A stretch of DNA of 64,000 bases from an uncultured Clostridia bacterium (GTDB lineage Bacteria; Bacillota; Clostridia; Christensenellales; Borkfalkiaceae): the NCBI GenBank assembly GCA_947628505.1, contig CANRAD010000012.1, forward strand, positions 1-64,000, given 5' to 3'. How positions within the stretch are numbered: the first letter of the stretch is position 1; each line of letters begins with the position of its first letter. Under the pieces are notes generated by a model. That model was not told where the DNA came from and searched no databases. It saw only the letters and a list, made by a program, of their open reading frames with translations. Both the position numbers and the translations under genes were made by a program. Positions 15,631 to 25,320 of this stretch are shown here, in pieces.

Positions 15631-17586
15631 TCAGAAAATAACTTTATTTGAATTTTCTTCGACGATTTTATCGGCAAAAACGGCAAAATCAAGCGTTTCT
15701 TTATTCTCTGTTCCGCGTTTATTGACGTTTACCGTGCCTTCTTCGGCTTCTTTATCGCCAACGACGAGAACATAAGGAATTTTTTCCATTTTGGCTTCTC
15801 TGATTTTATATCCGATTTTTTCGTTACGCCTGTCTACTTCGCATCTCAATCCGCGCGCTTGCAATTTCGCCGAAATTTCCTCGGCATAACCGAGCGTTCT
15901 GTCGGTAATGGGAAGAATTTTAACCTGCGTAGGGCACATCCAAAGAGGGAAAGCTCCCCCGTACTTTTCGATAAGAAAGGCAAGAGTTCTTTCATAGCAA
16001 CCTATCGAACTGCGGTGGATAACGTAAGGCGTCTGCTTGCTTCCGTCGGCGTCAACATATTGCATTTCGAAGCTATGGCCTGCGGCAAAGTCGATTTGAA
16101 TTGTTATGAGAGTATCTTCCTTGCCGTATACGTTGCGGATCTGAACATCGAGTTTAGGTCCGTAAAAAGCCGCCTCGTCGTCGGCTTCAACGTAATCGAG
16201 TTTCAAATCGTCGAGGATTTTTTTCATCATAGCTTCGGTATTGATCCACGCTTCGTCGTTATCAATATATTTATCCGATTTCGACGCCCCGCGTTTGGAA
16301 AATCTGAACGTAACGTCGTCGCGCATTCCGAGCGCGTCCAAAAGATAATAGCTCAAATCGAGACACCGTTTGAATTCGTCTTCGACCTGCTCTTTTGTGC
16401 ATATGATATGCCCGTCGGAAAGCGTAAACTGTCTTACTCTTATAAGTCCGTGCATCTCTCCGGAAGCCTCTTTTCTGAACTCAGTCGCCGTTTCTGAATA
16501 TCTGCAAGGAAGGTCCCTGTAACTTTTCAGCCCGTTTTTGAAAATCTGATATTGAAAAGGACAAGTCATAGGACGCAACGCCATTATTTCTTCACCGTTC
16601 ACGCTTGCGCCTTTTTCGTCCACTTCGCCTAAAACAAACATTTTATCGCGGTAATGGTCCCAATGTCCGGAAATTTTATATAAATCGGACTTAGCCATCA
16701 AAGGCGTTTTTGTTATCATAAAACCGCGCTTTTCCTCTTCGTCTTCAACGAAACGCGACAATATCTGAATCATTTTTGCGCCCTTGGGCATAAGAATCGG
16801 CAATCCCTGCCCAATGACGTCGGAAGTCATAAATATGCCGAGATCTCTGCCGAGTTTATTGTGGTCGCGTTTCTTTGCCTCTTCAACCGCAACGAGATAC
16901 TCTTCCATCTGGCTCTTCTTTTCGAACGCGGTGCCGTAAATTCTCGTAAGCATCTTATTTTTTTCGTTGCCGCGCCAATATGCTCCCGTAAGAGAAGTAA
17001 GTTTAAACGCTTTAATCTTTCCCGTATTGGGAAGATGCGGTCCGCGGCAAAGGTCGGTAAACGAACCTTGCTTATAAAAGGAAATAACTGCGTCTTCGGG
17101 AAGATCGTTGATCAGTTCGACTTTGTAAGTTTCGCCGTATTTTTTCATGAGTTTAACTGCGTCTTCGCGCGGCAACTCAAACCTTTCCACAGGAATTTTG
17201 GATTTGATTATTTTATCCATCTCCATTTCAATCTTGGCAAAGTCATCCTGAGTTATGGGCGTATTGAAATCGATATCGTAATAAAATCCGTTTTCGACTA
17301 CGGGGCCTATTGCGAGTTTACATGTGGGATATATATTTTTCAACGCTTGTGCAAGCACATGCGCGCAAGTATGGCGATATACTTCAAGCCCCTCTTTCTC
17401 TTTGAGCGTAACGATTTCAACAACATCTTTTTCTTTAAGTTTGGTTGATAAATCGCATAATTTCCCGTTGATTTTTGCGGCCACGGCGTTTCTTGCGAGC
17501 CCTTCGCTTATTTGAAGCGCAACGGCATTGCAATCGGCGCCTTCGGTTAAATTGATCTTTTCTCCGCTTTTCAATAAAACTTCCAT
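15631..17586 (-). CDS. thrS: Threonine-tRNA ligase
   Basis: Class II aminoacyl-tRNA synthetase of 651 aa: TGS domain (1-60), editing domain with HTCAHVLAQAL (HxxxH zinc/editing motif near 75), catalytic core (MTCPFQYQIF, class II motif 2 FRKEASGEMHGLIRVRQF, motif 3 HRSSIGCYERTLAFLIEKYGG split across the active site) and a C-terminal anticodon-binding domain. RBS GGAGG before ATG 17586. A T-box leader precedes it, so it is induced when tRNA-Thr is uncharged. Confidence 0.98.
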   Translation of the reverse strand: MEVLLKSGEKINLTEGADCNAVALQISEGLARNAVAAKINGKLCDLSTKLKEKDVVEIVTLKEKEGLEVYRHTCAHVLAQALKNIYPTCKLAIGPVVENGFYYDIDFNTPITQDDFAKIEMEMDKIIKSKIPVERFELPREDAVKLMKKYGETYKVELINDLPEDAVISFYKQGSFTDLCRGPHLPNTGKIKAFKLTSLTGAYWRGNEKNKMLTRIYGTAFEKKSQMEEYLVAVEEAKKRDHNKLGRDLGIFMTSDVIGQGLPILMPKGAKMIQILSRFVEDEEEKRGFMITKTPLMAKSDLYKISGHWDHYRDKMFVLGEVDEKGASVNGEEIMALRPMTCPFQYQIFKNGLKSYRDLPCRYSETATEFRKEASGEMHGLIRVRQFTLSDGHIICTKEQVEDEFKRCLDLSYYLLDALGMRDDVTFRFSKRGASKSDKYIDNDEAWINTEAMMKKILDDLKLDYVEADDEAAFYGPKLDVQIRNVYGKEDTLITIQIDFAAGHSFEMQYVDADGSKQTPYVIHRSSIGCYERTLAFLIEKYGGAFPLWMCPTQVKILPITDRTLGYAEEISAKLQARGLRCEVDRRNEKIGYKIREAKMEKIPYVLVVGDKEAEEGTVNVNKRGTENKETLDFAVFADKIVEENSNKVIF

Positions 17587-17801
17587 AAATCCTCCATAAA
17601 AAAAACCTTAAACAATAGAAAGCTATTGTTTAAGGACGCAAACTGATTTGCGCGGTTCCACCTTAATTGCCCTGTAAAGGACCGCTTTTATAAATCTTGA
17701 AACATAAATGAAGCGGTTTCCCTTGATCCTCGAAATTATGCGCTCGCAGCAGCCGCGCACTCTCTGAAAATTTTTCGGAGGTACTTGTCTTCGTTCAAGT
17801 G
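17587..17801 (-). promoter_or_regulatory. T-box leader of thrS (probable ACC specifier)
   Basis: Complete T-box riboswitch. The antiterminator bulge sequence AAGGTGGAACCGCG is at about 17651-17665, and the competing terminator has a 13-bp perfect stem (17606-17618 / 17623-17635, loop AAAG) followed by nine Ts. In Stem I, GACAAGTACCTCC contains ACC (17780-17782), a Thr codon in the expected place after AGT, which would pair with the GGU anticodon of tRNA-Thr. Uncharged tRNA stabilises the antiterminator and allows thrS transcription. Confidence 0.92.
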
Positions 17802-17807
17802 CCTACT

Positions 17808-17836
17808 ATATTAATACAATAATCACGTTTTGTCAA
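17808..17836 (-). promoter_or_regulatory. thrS promoter
   Basis: Minus-strand TTGACA (17831-17836), 17 bp, TAATAT (17808-17813), just upstream of the T-box. Confidence 0.8.
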
Positions 17837-17865
17837 CAATAAAAGAGCTTTCGGGCTCAAAATAT

Positions 17866-17894
17866 TTGCTATTTGAAACAAATAAAGCTATAAT
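17866..17894 (+). promoter_or_regulatory. leuS promoter
   Basis: TTGCTA (17866-17871), 17 bp, TATAAT (17889-17894). Leader of about 26 nt, too short for a T-box. Confidence 0.7.
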
Positions 17895-17926
17895 TTAATC
17901 GTTAAATAAAAATCAAAGGTAATTAT

Positions 17927-20335
17927 ATGGCTTACACGGATTTCAACAAAATAGAAAAAAAATGGATAGAATATTGGGATAAAAACAAAACTTTCCATAC
18001 CGATTTGCATGATTTCTCAAAACCGAAATATTATGTTCTGGATATGTTCCCCTATCCCTCCGGCGCAGGCCTTCATGTAGGTCATCCCGAAGGCTACACC
18101 GCAACCGATATCTTGGCACGAATGAAAAGAATGCAGGGTTATAACGTTCTTCACCCTATAGGTTTCGACAGTTTCGGCCTTCCGGCAGAACAATATGCGA
18201 TTAAAACGGGACACAATCCGGAAGGATTTACACAGGAAAATATAAAGACGTTCACATCCCAACTTAAAATGCTCGGACTTTCTTACGATTGGGATCAGAC
18301 TGTTTCCACATGCGATCCGTCATATTACAAATGGACGCAATGGATATTCAAACAACTCTGCAAAGCCGGTCTTGCCCGATACGTGGAAACGCCGGTGAAT
18401 TGGTGCGAAGAACTCGGAACCGTGCTTGCCAACGACGAGATTATCGACGGGAAAAGCGAACGCGGAGGATATCCTGTTGTTCGCAAAAATATGAAACAAT
18501 GGGTTATCGACATAAATAAATACGCCGAAAGACTTTTGGACGGTCTCAATGATTTGGATTGGTCCGAAGCCTCCAAAGTTGCCCAAAGAAATTGGATAGG
18601 CAAGTCCGAAGGCGCAAATATCGATTTCAAAATAGCAGACTCTGATAAGTCTTTTACCGTCTTTACCACCCGTTGCGACACGCTTTTCGGCGCGACATAT
18701 TGCGTGCTTGCTCCGGAACATAAGCTCGTTGACGAAATTACGTCTCCTCTTCATAAAACCGAAGTGGAAAATTATAAAAAGCTGTGCGCAAGCGAATCGG
18801 AACTCGAACGCACTGAGCTTAATAAGGAAAAAACGGGCGTATTCATCGGCGCATACGCGATAAACCCGGCCACGGATAAGAAAATACCCATATATATCTC
18901 GGACTACGTTCTGACCTCTTACGGCACGGGCGCTATTATGGCAGTGCCCGCTCACGACACTCGCGACTACGAATTTGCCAAAAAATTCAATATTCACATA
19001 ATACAGGTTTTGGAAGGCGGCGATATTTCAAAAGAAGCCTACACCGGCGACGGCCTTCACATAAATTCCGGTTTTTTAAACGGATTGAACAAGCGTCAGG
19101 CTATCGACAAAATGGCCGAATGGCTGGTTGAACATAACTGCGGTAAAAAGACCGTAACTTACAAACTTCGCGAGTGGATATTCGCGCGTCAAAGATATTG
19201 GGGCGAACCTCTTCCGGTAGTTCACCTCGAAGACGGTGAAATCGCTTTACTCGATGACAGTCAACTTCCCCTCGTCCTGCCTCCGATGACTGATTACAAA
19301 GCTCACGATGGCAATGCTCCTCTCGAAAATGCAACAGAATGGGTTAATGTAGTCGTCAACGGCAAAAAAGGAAAGCGCGAAACTACCACTATGCCCGGTT
19401 CCGCCGGTTCGAGCTGGTATTTTATGCGCTATTGCGATCCTCACAACGACAAGGAATTTGCCGATTACGAGCTTTTGAAACATTGGCTTCCCGTTGATTT
19501 CTATCTCGGCGGCAAGGAACATTTGGTAGGCCATCTCCTCTACTCGCGTTTCTGGACCAATTTTTTATACGACAAAGGGCTGTGCCCGTATAAAGAACCA
19601 TTCAAAAAACTGTTTCATCAGGGAATGATTCTGGGTGAGGACGGAAATAAAATGTCAAAGAGCCTCGGCAACGTTATAAATCCCAACGATATTGTGCGCG
19701 ACTACGGCGCCGACGTTATGAGAATGTATGAGATGTTTATGGGCCCGGTCGCCGATACCAAACCATGGAACACTTCGAATATCGAGGGCATCAAGAAATT
19801 CATAGACAGAATTTACCGAATTTATTGCGAAAGCGACGTAATTTCTCCCGCTCCCAATAAAAACCTCGAAAAAATATACAATCAGACCGTAAAAAAAGTC
19901 AGCGAAGATTACGAGGCAATGAAAATCAATACGGCAATTTCGCAGATGATGATTTTCTTCAACGCAGTAGTCAAGGAAATCGCCGACGGAAAAAATCTTC
20001 CTTTGGAATATGCCGAGGGGTTAATCAAGTTGCTTAATCCCGTAATTCCGTTTTTGACTGAGGAAATCTGGAACACGAAGTTAGGTCATAACGGAACCAT
20101 AGCTTATGAAAAATGGCCTGTATACGACGAAAGCAAATGCGGAGAAAACGATTTTGAATATGCCGTTCAGGTAAACAGCAAAATAAAGACTAAAATAACT
20201 GTACCGGCAGACATGTCGGAGAACGAGATAAAAGAAATCGTGCTTTCCGACGAAAATATAAAAGTCTGTCTCGAAGGCAAGGTCGTAAAAAAATTTATTC
20301 TCGTTCCGAAAAGATTAATAAATATAATTGTTTGA
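17927..20335 (+). CDS. leuS: Leucine-tRNA ligase
   Basis: Class I synthetase of 802 aa. HIGH-type motif HVGH at residues 50-53 within [14 protein letters not shown]1 editing domain with the threonine-rich [11 protein letters not shown] and the [13 protein letters not shown] region; KMSKS at roughly 570 ([10 protein letters not shown]); C-terminal anticodon and tail domains. RBS AAAGGT. The only large plus-strand gene in the first 40 kb, divergent from thrS and monocistronic. Unlike thrS, no tRNA-sensing leader is present. Confidence 0.98.
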   Translation: MAYTDFNKIEKKWIEYWDKNKTFHTDLHDFSKPKYYVLDMFPYPSGAGLHVGHPEGYTATDILARMKRMQGYNVLHPIGFDSFGLPAEQYAIKTGHNPEGFTQENIKTFTSQLKMLGLSYDWDQTVSTCDPSYYKWTQWIFKQLCKAGLARYVETPVNWCEELGTVLANDEIIDGKSERGGYPVVRKNMKQWVIDINKYAERLLDGLNDLDWSEASKVAQRNWIGKSEGANIDFKIADSDKSFTVFTTRCDTLFGATYCVLAPEHKLVDEITSPLHKTEVENYKKLCASESELERTELNKEKTGVFIGAYAINPATDKKIPIYISDYVLTSYGTGAIMAVPAHDTRDYEFAKKFNIHIIQVLEGGDISKEAYTGDGLHINSGFLNGLNKRQAIDKMAEWLVEHNCGKKTVTYKLREWIFARQRYWGEPLPVVHLEDGEIALLDDSQLPLVLPPMTDYKAHDGNAPLENATEWVNVVVNGKKGKRETTTMPGSAGSSWYFMRYCDPHNDKEFADYELLKHWLPVDFYLGGKEHLVGHLLYSRFWTNFLYDKGLCPYKEPFKKLFHQGMILGEDGNKMSKSLGNVINPNDIVRDYGADVMRMYEMFMGPVADTKPWNTSNIEGIKKFIDRIYRIYCESDVISPAPNKNLEKIYNQTVKKVSEDYEAMKINTAISQMMIFFNAVVKEIADGKNLPLEYAEGLIKLLNPVIPFLTEEIWNTKLGHNGTIAYEKWPVYDESKCGENDFEYAVQVNSKIKTKITVPADMSENEIKEIVLSDENIKVCLEGKVVKKFILVPKRLINIIV

Positions 20336-20360
20336 CTTGCACTTATAACTAAAAAAGCTG

Positions 20361-20393
20361 AATTCGGGCTCCCTTGCGAAGCCCGAATTTTTT
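20361..20393 (+). terminator. leuS terminator
   Basis: Ten-bp stem AATTCGGGCT / AGCCCGAATT with T-run. Confidence 0.9.
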
Positions 20394-20462
20394 GCTCCTT
20401 TTTTATAATCAATATCCGCGCAGATATTGATTATTATATCGCTCGGTTTTGCATTAAAACAA

Positions 20463-20494
20463 TAAAAAAACAGGTGGCTCATGACTGAGCCACC
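20463..20494 (-). terminator. acpP terminator
   Basis: Eight-bp stem GGTGGCTC / GAGCCACC followed on the minus strand by TGTTTTTTT. Confidence 0.9.
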
Positions 20495-20509
20495 GCGATT
20501 TTTCGAAAA

Positions 20510-20731
20510 TTACAGCGATTCGAGAAGTTTGACAACGTCGCCCACGGTTTTGAGGTCGGTAACCTTATCCTCCGGAATAGCTTTGCCAGTATTGTCTTCA
20601 AGCGTCATCAAGAGTTCCACTACATCAAGGGAATCGGCGCCGAGATCTTTGACAATTTCGCTATCCTCGGTTATTTTTGACTGCGGTATACCGAGTTGTT
20701 CGGCAAGTATTTTCGCAATTTCTTCAAACAT
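20510..20731 (-). CDS. acpP: Acyl carrier protein
   Basis: 73-aa acidic carrier of fatty-acid synthesis. The phosphopantetheine serine sits in GADSLDVVEL (Ser37 in LGADSLD). RBS GGAGG before ATG 20731. Here it stands alone, outside any fab cluster, with its own promoter and terminator. Confidence 0.97.
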   Translation of the reverse strand: MFEEIAKILAEQLGIPQSKITEDSEIVKDLGADSLDVVELLMTLEDNTGKAIPEDKVTDLKTVGDVVKLLESL

Positions 20732-20760
20732 TTTTATCTCCTCCGAAAATTTACAGTAAA

Positions 20761-20789
20761 AGTTTACAATAAACGGGCGACAATGTCAA
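20761..20789 (-). promoter_or_regulatory. acpP promoter
   Basis: Minus-strand TTGACA (20784-20789), 17 bp, TAAACT (20761-20766), in the gap after tex. Confidence 0.75.
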
Positions 20790-20790
20790 G

Positions 20791-22950
20791 TCAATTGGCC
20801 TGCTTTTTAACTTGCTTTAACGACAGCCCTATTCTGTGCTTCTTTTTGTCGAGGCTAATTATAACGGCTTTTACCTGTTGACCGACTTTTAACACGTCGG
20901 AAGGGTGCCTTATGTATCTGTCGGTTATCTCGGAAATATGTACCAAACCGTCTTCGTGAACGCCTATATCAATAAACGCACCGAAATCGATTACGTTTCT
21001 GACGGTTCCTTCCACTTCCATGCCCACGGCAAGATCGTCTATGCCGAGAATATCTTTTCTCAGTTTCCTTTGAGGCAAACTGTCGCGGATATCTCTTCCC
21101 GGCTTAACCAACTCGGCTATTATATCGTTCATTGTGGCTTTATCGAGTTCGCAGTATTCGGCCGCTTTGATTTCGCCGAACATCTTCACTTTATCCGACA
21201 ATTCGCTCAATTTACTGTTTCTGACGTCGTCGTCGCTGTAACCGAAAAGCGATATGAGTTTTTCGGCTTTTTTATACGATTCGGGATGGACGGCGGTATT
21301 GTCGAGAATATTTTCCGCCCCGGGAATACGCAAAAAGCCGGCGCACTGCTCATACGCTTTTTCACCTAACTTTGAAACTTTTAAAAGCTGCGAACGTGAA
21401 GTGAATTTGCCGTTTTGTTCTCTGAAAGCGACGATATTTTTTGCTATTCCGGAATTAAGTCCCGAAACGTATTTCAAAAGGGAAACGCTTGCCGTATTCA
21501 AGTCTACTCCGACGCTGTTTACGCAGTCCTCCAACACGCCCGCAAGCACAGTATCGAGCCTTTTCGAATTCATATCATGCTGATACTGCCCTACCCCTAT
21601 GGATTTGGGATCGATTTTTATAAGTTCGGCAAGGGGATCCTGCAATCTTCTCGCAATAGAGACGGCGGAGCGTTGAGTTACGTCGAAATCCGGAAATTCT
21701 TCTACGGCAAGTTTGCTCGCGGAATAGACGCTTGCGCCCGCTTCGCTTACGACGGCGTAGCTTATATTCCCGCCTATTTCCTTGATAAGTTCGGCGACAA
21801 AAATTTCCGTTTCTTTGCTCGCGGTTCCGTTCCCGATTGAGATTATATCCACTTTGTGCTTTGATATAAGCTCTTTCATAATCTTTTTCGCGCCCTCGAT
21901 ATCGTTTTTGGGGGGAACGGGATAAATTACGGAAGTTGCGAGCACTTTCCCGGTTTCGTCAACCACCGCCACTTTACAGCCTGTTCTGAAACCCGGATCG
22001 AGCCCCAAAACGACTTTGCCTTTCACCGGAGGTTGCAATAAAAGCGGGCGAAGATTTACTTCGAACATTTTAATTGCCTGTTCTTCGGCTCTTTCGGTAA
22101 GTTTTGCCCGTACTTCACGCTCAACGGAAGGCTCGATTAACCTGTCGTATCCGTCGTCGGCGGCTTCTTCAATCAACGCGGCACATTCGCTCTGTTGCGA
22201 TTTTATGTATTTTGCAGTGCAAACGCGCTTTGCAATATCGGGATTGAAATAAATTTTGGCTTTAAGAAATTCTTCTTTTTCGCCCCTGTTTATCGCAAGT
22301 ATACGGTGGTCTTTGATTTCCGATACGAGTTCGGAATATTCCGAGTACATCGAATAAGTGCCCTTCTCGTCCTCTTTTACGGCTTTGACCTGCATTTCAC
22401 CGTGATTTTCAAACAATCCGCGCAATTTTTTCCTGATTTCCGCATTGTCCGAAATAATTTCCGCTATTATGTCTTTTGCGCCGTTTATTGCGTCTTGCGC
22501 GGTCGCAACGCCCTTTTCGTCGCTGATAAACGACTCGGCATATTCATACGGATTTCCCTCTTGCGCAAGAATAAAATCCGCAAGCGGCTGCAATCCCTTT
22601 TCTATGGCAACGGAAGCTCTTGTTTTCTTCTTCTGCTTGTATGGACGATAAATGTCCTCGACTTCGGTCATAGTCTGCGCGCCGTTTATTGCCGTTTGAA
22701 TATCGTCGGTCATCTTGCCTTGTTCCGTAATCGCAGAGGCAACTTCAACCTTGCGCTTGTTCAGATTTTTCAGATATTCGTATCTGTCGTTGAGCTCACG
22801 CAGAACCTGATCGTCTATTGCGCCCGTCATTTCTTTTCTGTAACGGGCAATAAAAGGAATGGTATTGCCTTCGTCCAGCAATTTTAAAATATTCTCTACA
22901 TGGTCGGGACGGAGTTTGAATTCTTTTGTTAATTGTTGTTTGATTTCCAT
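20791..22950 (-). CDS. tex: Tex-family RNA-binding transcription accessory protein
   Basis: 719-aa Tex/Spt6-core homologue. Order: N-terminal helical region (TIPFIARYRKEMTGA), YqgF-like RNase H fold (VLGLDPGFRTGCKVAVVD near 320), helix-hairpin-helix domain (LNSGIAKNIVAFREQNGKF), and a C-terminal S1 domain (GTVRNVIDFGAFIDIGVHEDGLVH near 645). Implicated in transcription processivity and toxin expression in other bacteria. Weak RBS; 2-nt gap after the alkylation-repair gene suggests one transcription unit with the two DNA-repair genes. Confidence 0.95.
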   Translation of the reverse strand: MEIKQQLTKEFKLRPDHVENILKLLDEGNTIPFIARYRKEMTGAIDDQVLRELNDRYEYLKNLNKRKVEVASAITEQGKMTDDIQTAINGAQTMTEVEDIYRPYKQKKKTRASVAIEKGLQPLADFILAQEGNPYEYAESFISDEKGVATAQDAINGAKDIIAEIISDNAEIRKKLRGLFENHGEMQVKAVKEDEKGTYSMYSEYSELVSEIKDHRILAINRGEKEEFLKAKIYFNPDIAKRVCTAKYIKSQQSECAALIEEAADDGYDRLIEPSVEREVRAKLTERAEEQAIKMFEVNLRPLLLQPPVKGKVVLGLDPGFRTGCKVAVVDETGKVLATSVIYPVPPKNDIEGAKKIMKELISKHKVDIISIGNGTASKETEIFVAELIKEIGGNISYAVVSEAGASVYSASKLAVEEFPDFDVTQRSAVSIARRLQDPLAELIKIDPKSIGVGQYQHDMNSKRLDTVLAGVLEDCVNSVGVDLNTASVSLLKYVSGLNSGIAKNIVAFREQNGKFTSRSQLLKVSKLGEKAYEQCAGFLRIPGAENILDNTAVHPESYKKAEKLISLFGYSDDDVRNSKLSELSDKVKMFGEIKAAEYCELDKATMNDIIAELVKPGRDIRDSLPQRKLRKDILGIDDLAVGMEVEGTVRNVIDFGAFIDIGVHEDGLVHISEITDRYIRHPSDVLKVGQQVKAVIISLDKKKHRIGLSLKQVKKQAN

Positions 22951-22952
22951 AT

Positions 22953-23624
22953 TTATCTTTTAATACCTTTCAGATAATTTTTTTCATCGTCGGAAAGTCT
23001 GAAACTTTCCAACGCCTTTTGTATGGCTTTATTATGCGTTCTCTTATCAAGCGTATTTTCAAGCAAAAAACTTATTCCGCGCGAATAATATTTAACAAGC
23101 GTTTCGGCAATCAGCCAAGCGACCGCCATATGAACATAATACATTGACGTATCGCATCTCTCTGCAAGCGAAAAAATCTCTTCGAGATATCTCTCTTCAA
23201 CATAAAAATGCAATAGGGTTACAAGCGTAAATCTCTGTTCGAATTCACCTTTGCGGCCTATATATTCGCGTATATAAGGTAAAAATTCTTCTTTATGACT
23301 TTCGATGCATTTTGGAATAAAGCAATCGCACGTCGCCCAATTATCGATTAATTTTACGCATCCGTCAAGTTTCGGAAGCAATTCTTCGTATGTAAGCAGA
23401 GAAACGGCCGATAGCTTAATGAACGTAACTTCATAGTATTCGTCCGGAAACGAAAGAAGCAAATTTATTTTTCCGATATACTTTTTTGCGAATTTCCTTA
23501 AAATCGGAACGCGCACGCCGATTACGTTTATTTTATCGTTTTTCAGAAGTTTTTTATGAAATTCCCGATAGTTTTCGTCGGCGTTGGCATTAAGTTCGTT
23601 TAAAAACTCCCGATAGGGCGTCAT
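22953..23624 (-). CDS. DNA alkylation repair protein (AlkD-like)
   Basis: HEAT-like-repeat glycosylase family, 223 aa from ATG 23624 (RBS GGAG, spacing 6), preferred to a TTG 6 codons upstream. VIGVRVPILRKFAKK is the typical AlkD-type N-terminal helix, and DNWATCDCF carries the conserved Asp-Trp-Asp region used for base excision of alkylated DNA. It starts inside the upstream glycosylase gene (35-nt overlap), so translation is probably coupled. Confidence 0.88.
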   Translation of the reverse strand: MTPYREFLNELNANADENYREFHKKLLKNDKINVIGVRVPILRKFAKKYIGKINLLLSFPDEYYEVTFIKLSAVSLLTYEELLPKLDGCVKLIDNWATCDCFIPKCIESHKEEFLPYIREYIGRKGEFEQRFTLVTLLHFYVEERYLEEIFSLAERCDTSMYYVHMAVAWLIAETLVKYYSRGISFLLENTLDKRTHNKAIQKALESFRLSDDEKNYLKGIKR

Positions 23625-24081
23625 ACCATTCTCCGCAATCAAAATAAATATTCCTCATACTCGTTGAAGTAAGTTCCGCTACGGGCACGCCGACATTTTT
23701 ATAATTATCGGCAAAAATTTTGGCCGCCCGTCTCCCGTTTAAAATAATAAGCCTGATATCGGCATTTTCGAGAATTCGGCTTATCGGCGCAACGGTATAA
23801 TCGGATATTGTCTCGTCCTTCGAACATGAAATTCTGCATTTCAGAGTAATATCCCACAGAGCTATGCAATGTTTTGTCAAAAACGCTTTTTTCTCTTCAA
23901 CCGTCTGAGGTTTTTCGTCTCCGAAAAAGTCGCTCAACGTCTTCCAGAATCTGTTGCTCTTATTTCCGTAATAAAATCCCGTTTCGCGGCTCTTGACTGA
24001 AGGAAAACTTCCCAAAATAAGCACTTTGCTCTCAGAATCGAAAAACGGTTCAAAACCGGTTTTTATATCGTCGTTCATCAT
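23590..24081 (-). CDS. DNA-deoxyinosine glycosylase / UDG-superfamily protein
   Basis: 163-aa uracil-DNA-glycosylase-fold protein. VLILGSFPS near residue 21 is the motif-1 loop of the deoxyinosine (hypoxanthine) glycosylase branch, followed by GFYYGNKSNRFWKTL; ELTSTSMRN near 138 is the distal intercalation loop. Predicted to remove deaminated adenine. Downstream of an M16 peptidase gene with no gap and overlapping an AlkD-like gene, forming a two-gene base-excision module. Confidence 0.85.
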   Translation of the reverse strand: MMNDDIKTGFEPFFDSESKVLILGSFPSVKSRETGFYYGNKSNRFWKTLSDFFGDEKPQTVEEKKAFLTKHCIALWDITLKCRISCSKDETISDYTVAPISRILENADIRLIILNGRRAAKIFADNYKNVGVPVAELTSTSMRNIYFDCGEWYDALSGVFKRT

Positions 24082-25320
24082 TTAATTCAAAGGCTTGTCC
24101 ACATTGCCGACAAGCGCGCAAGCCTTACCGTCGTAGTCGAAATTTACGTCGATAGCGTCCAGAACATCATCGAAAGTTACCCCGTTGATTCTATTCACGC
24201 GTTCTTCGAAATTGTATATTTTATCGTTATATAAAAGTTCCTTGCCGAATAAAAGCATTTGAGAGCTCGTGCTTTCCTGCGAGAAAATCGAAGAAGAAAT
24301 AAGTTGTTCTTTACCGCGCGCAAATTCGTCTTCGGATAAATTTTTTCTCCGTATGTCCGCAATACATTCGTTGATTGCGTCGAACGACTGCTTGTACTTT
24401 TCGCAATTTACGCCGGCATAAACGCAAAGCGCGCCTGCCTCCGCGTAGCTTGAAACATAGGAATAAACGGTATAAGCCAGCCCGAGTTTTTCTCTGACGG
24501 TCTGAAACAATCGCGACGACATACTGCCGCCAAGCACGGCGTTGAGAATCTGCGTTGCATCATAAAATTTATCGTTTCTTTTTACCGAAGGAAATGCAAT
24601 GCCGATGTGAACCTGTTCAATCTTTTTCTTTTTAACGAGACTATCGCCTTTAAGCAAAATCTCTACATCCTTATGTCTGTATTCGACGTTTTTCAAATCC
24701 GAGAAATATTTTTCCACAAGTTCTTCCGCAAGTTCGAGCTCGATATTTCCCGCCATTGAAATAACGATGTTCTGCGGCACGTAATGCTCCGACATATAAT
24801 TTTTTATGTCCGCAACGCCGAAATTTTCAACATTTTTACGCGTGCCGAGGATATTTCTTCCGTAACCGGAATTGCCGAAATACGCATTGGCAAGCAAATC
24901 AAGGCATAAGTCGTCCGGAGTATCTTCATTCATATTTATCTCTTCTATGACGACGCCTTTCTCCCTATCCATTTCGTCATCGGGGAATACGCTTTCCAAA
25001 AACAAATCGGCAAGAATTTCGAACGCCTCGGAAGCGTGTCCCGTTGTAGACTTCGCATAATAGCACGTTATATCTTTTGCGGTAAAAGCATTAACCTGCG
25101 CTCCGATTCTGTCCATTTGATCGGAAATTTCATATGCCGAACGGGTTTTTGTTCCTTTGAACATCATATGCTCGATAAAATGCGAAATCCCGTCCTCTTT
25201 GTCGCTCTCTTGCGACGCTCCCGTATGAACGATTATTCCCATCGTTACCGACATGAGCGAAGACATTTTGTTTACTATAAGTCTTAAACCGTTGTTGAAT
25301 TTTTTATAATGTATCATCAT
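24082..25320 (-). CDS. M16-family zinc peptidase (YmxG/MlpA-like)
   Basis: 412-aa pitrilysin/processing-peptidase homologue. The inverted zinc motif is H47-F-I-E50-H51 (SHFIEHMMFKGT) with the distal glutamate in the following EKGVVIEEI region. The C-terminal half is the second, inactive M16 domain (YSYVSSYAEAGALCVYAG). Start overlaps the deacetylase stop (ATGA); the second ATG at 25317 has better spacing from AGGTG. The deacetylase-M16 pair reproduces the ylxY-mlpA order of Bacillus, without the preceding rpsO-pnp. Confidence 0.92.
   Translation of the reverse strand: MMIHYKKFNNGLRLIVNKMSSLMSVTMGIIVHTGASQESDKEDGISHFIEHMMFKGTKTRSAYEISDQMDRIGAQVNAFTAKDITCYYAKSTTGHASEAFEILADLFLESVFPDDEMDREKGVVIEEINMNEDTPDDLCLDLLANAYFGNSGYGRNILGTRKNVENFGVADIKNYMSEHYVPQNIVISMAGNIELELAEELVEKYFSDLKNVEYRHKDVEILLKGDSLVKKKKIEQVHIGIAFPSVKRNDKFYDATQILNAVLGGSMSSRLFQTVREKLGLAYTVYSYVSSYAEAGALCVYAGVNCEKYKQSFDAINECIADIRRKNLSEDEFARGKEQLISSSIFSQESTSSQMLLFGKELLYNDKIYNFEERVNRINGVTFDDVLDAIDVNFDYDGKACALVGNVDKPLN

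Noticed and set aside
17821-17926. T-box for leuS
   Set aside because: The leader is only about 26 nt after a good promoter and has no T-box sequence.
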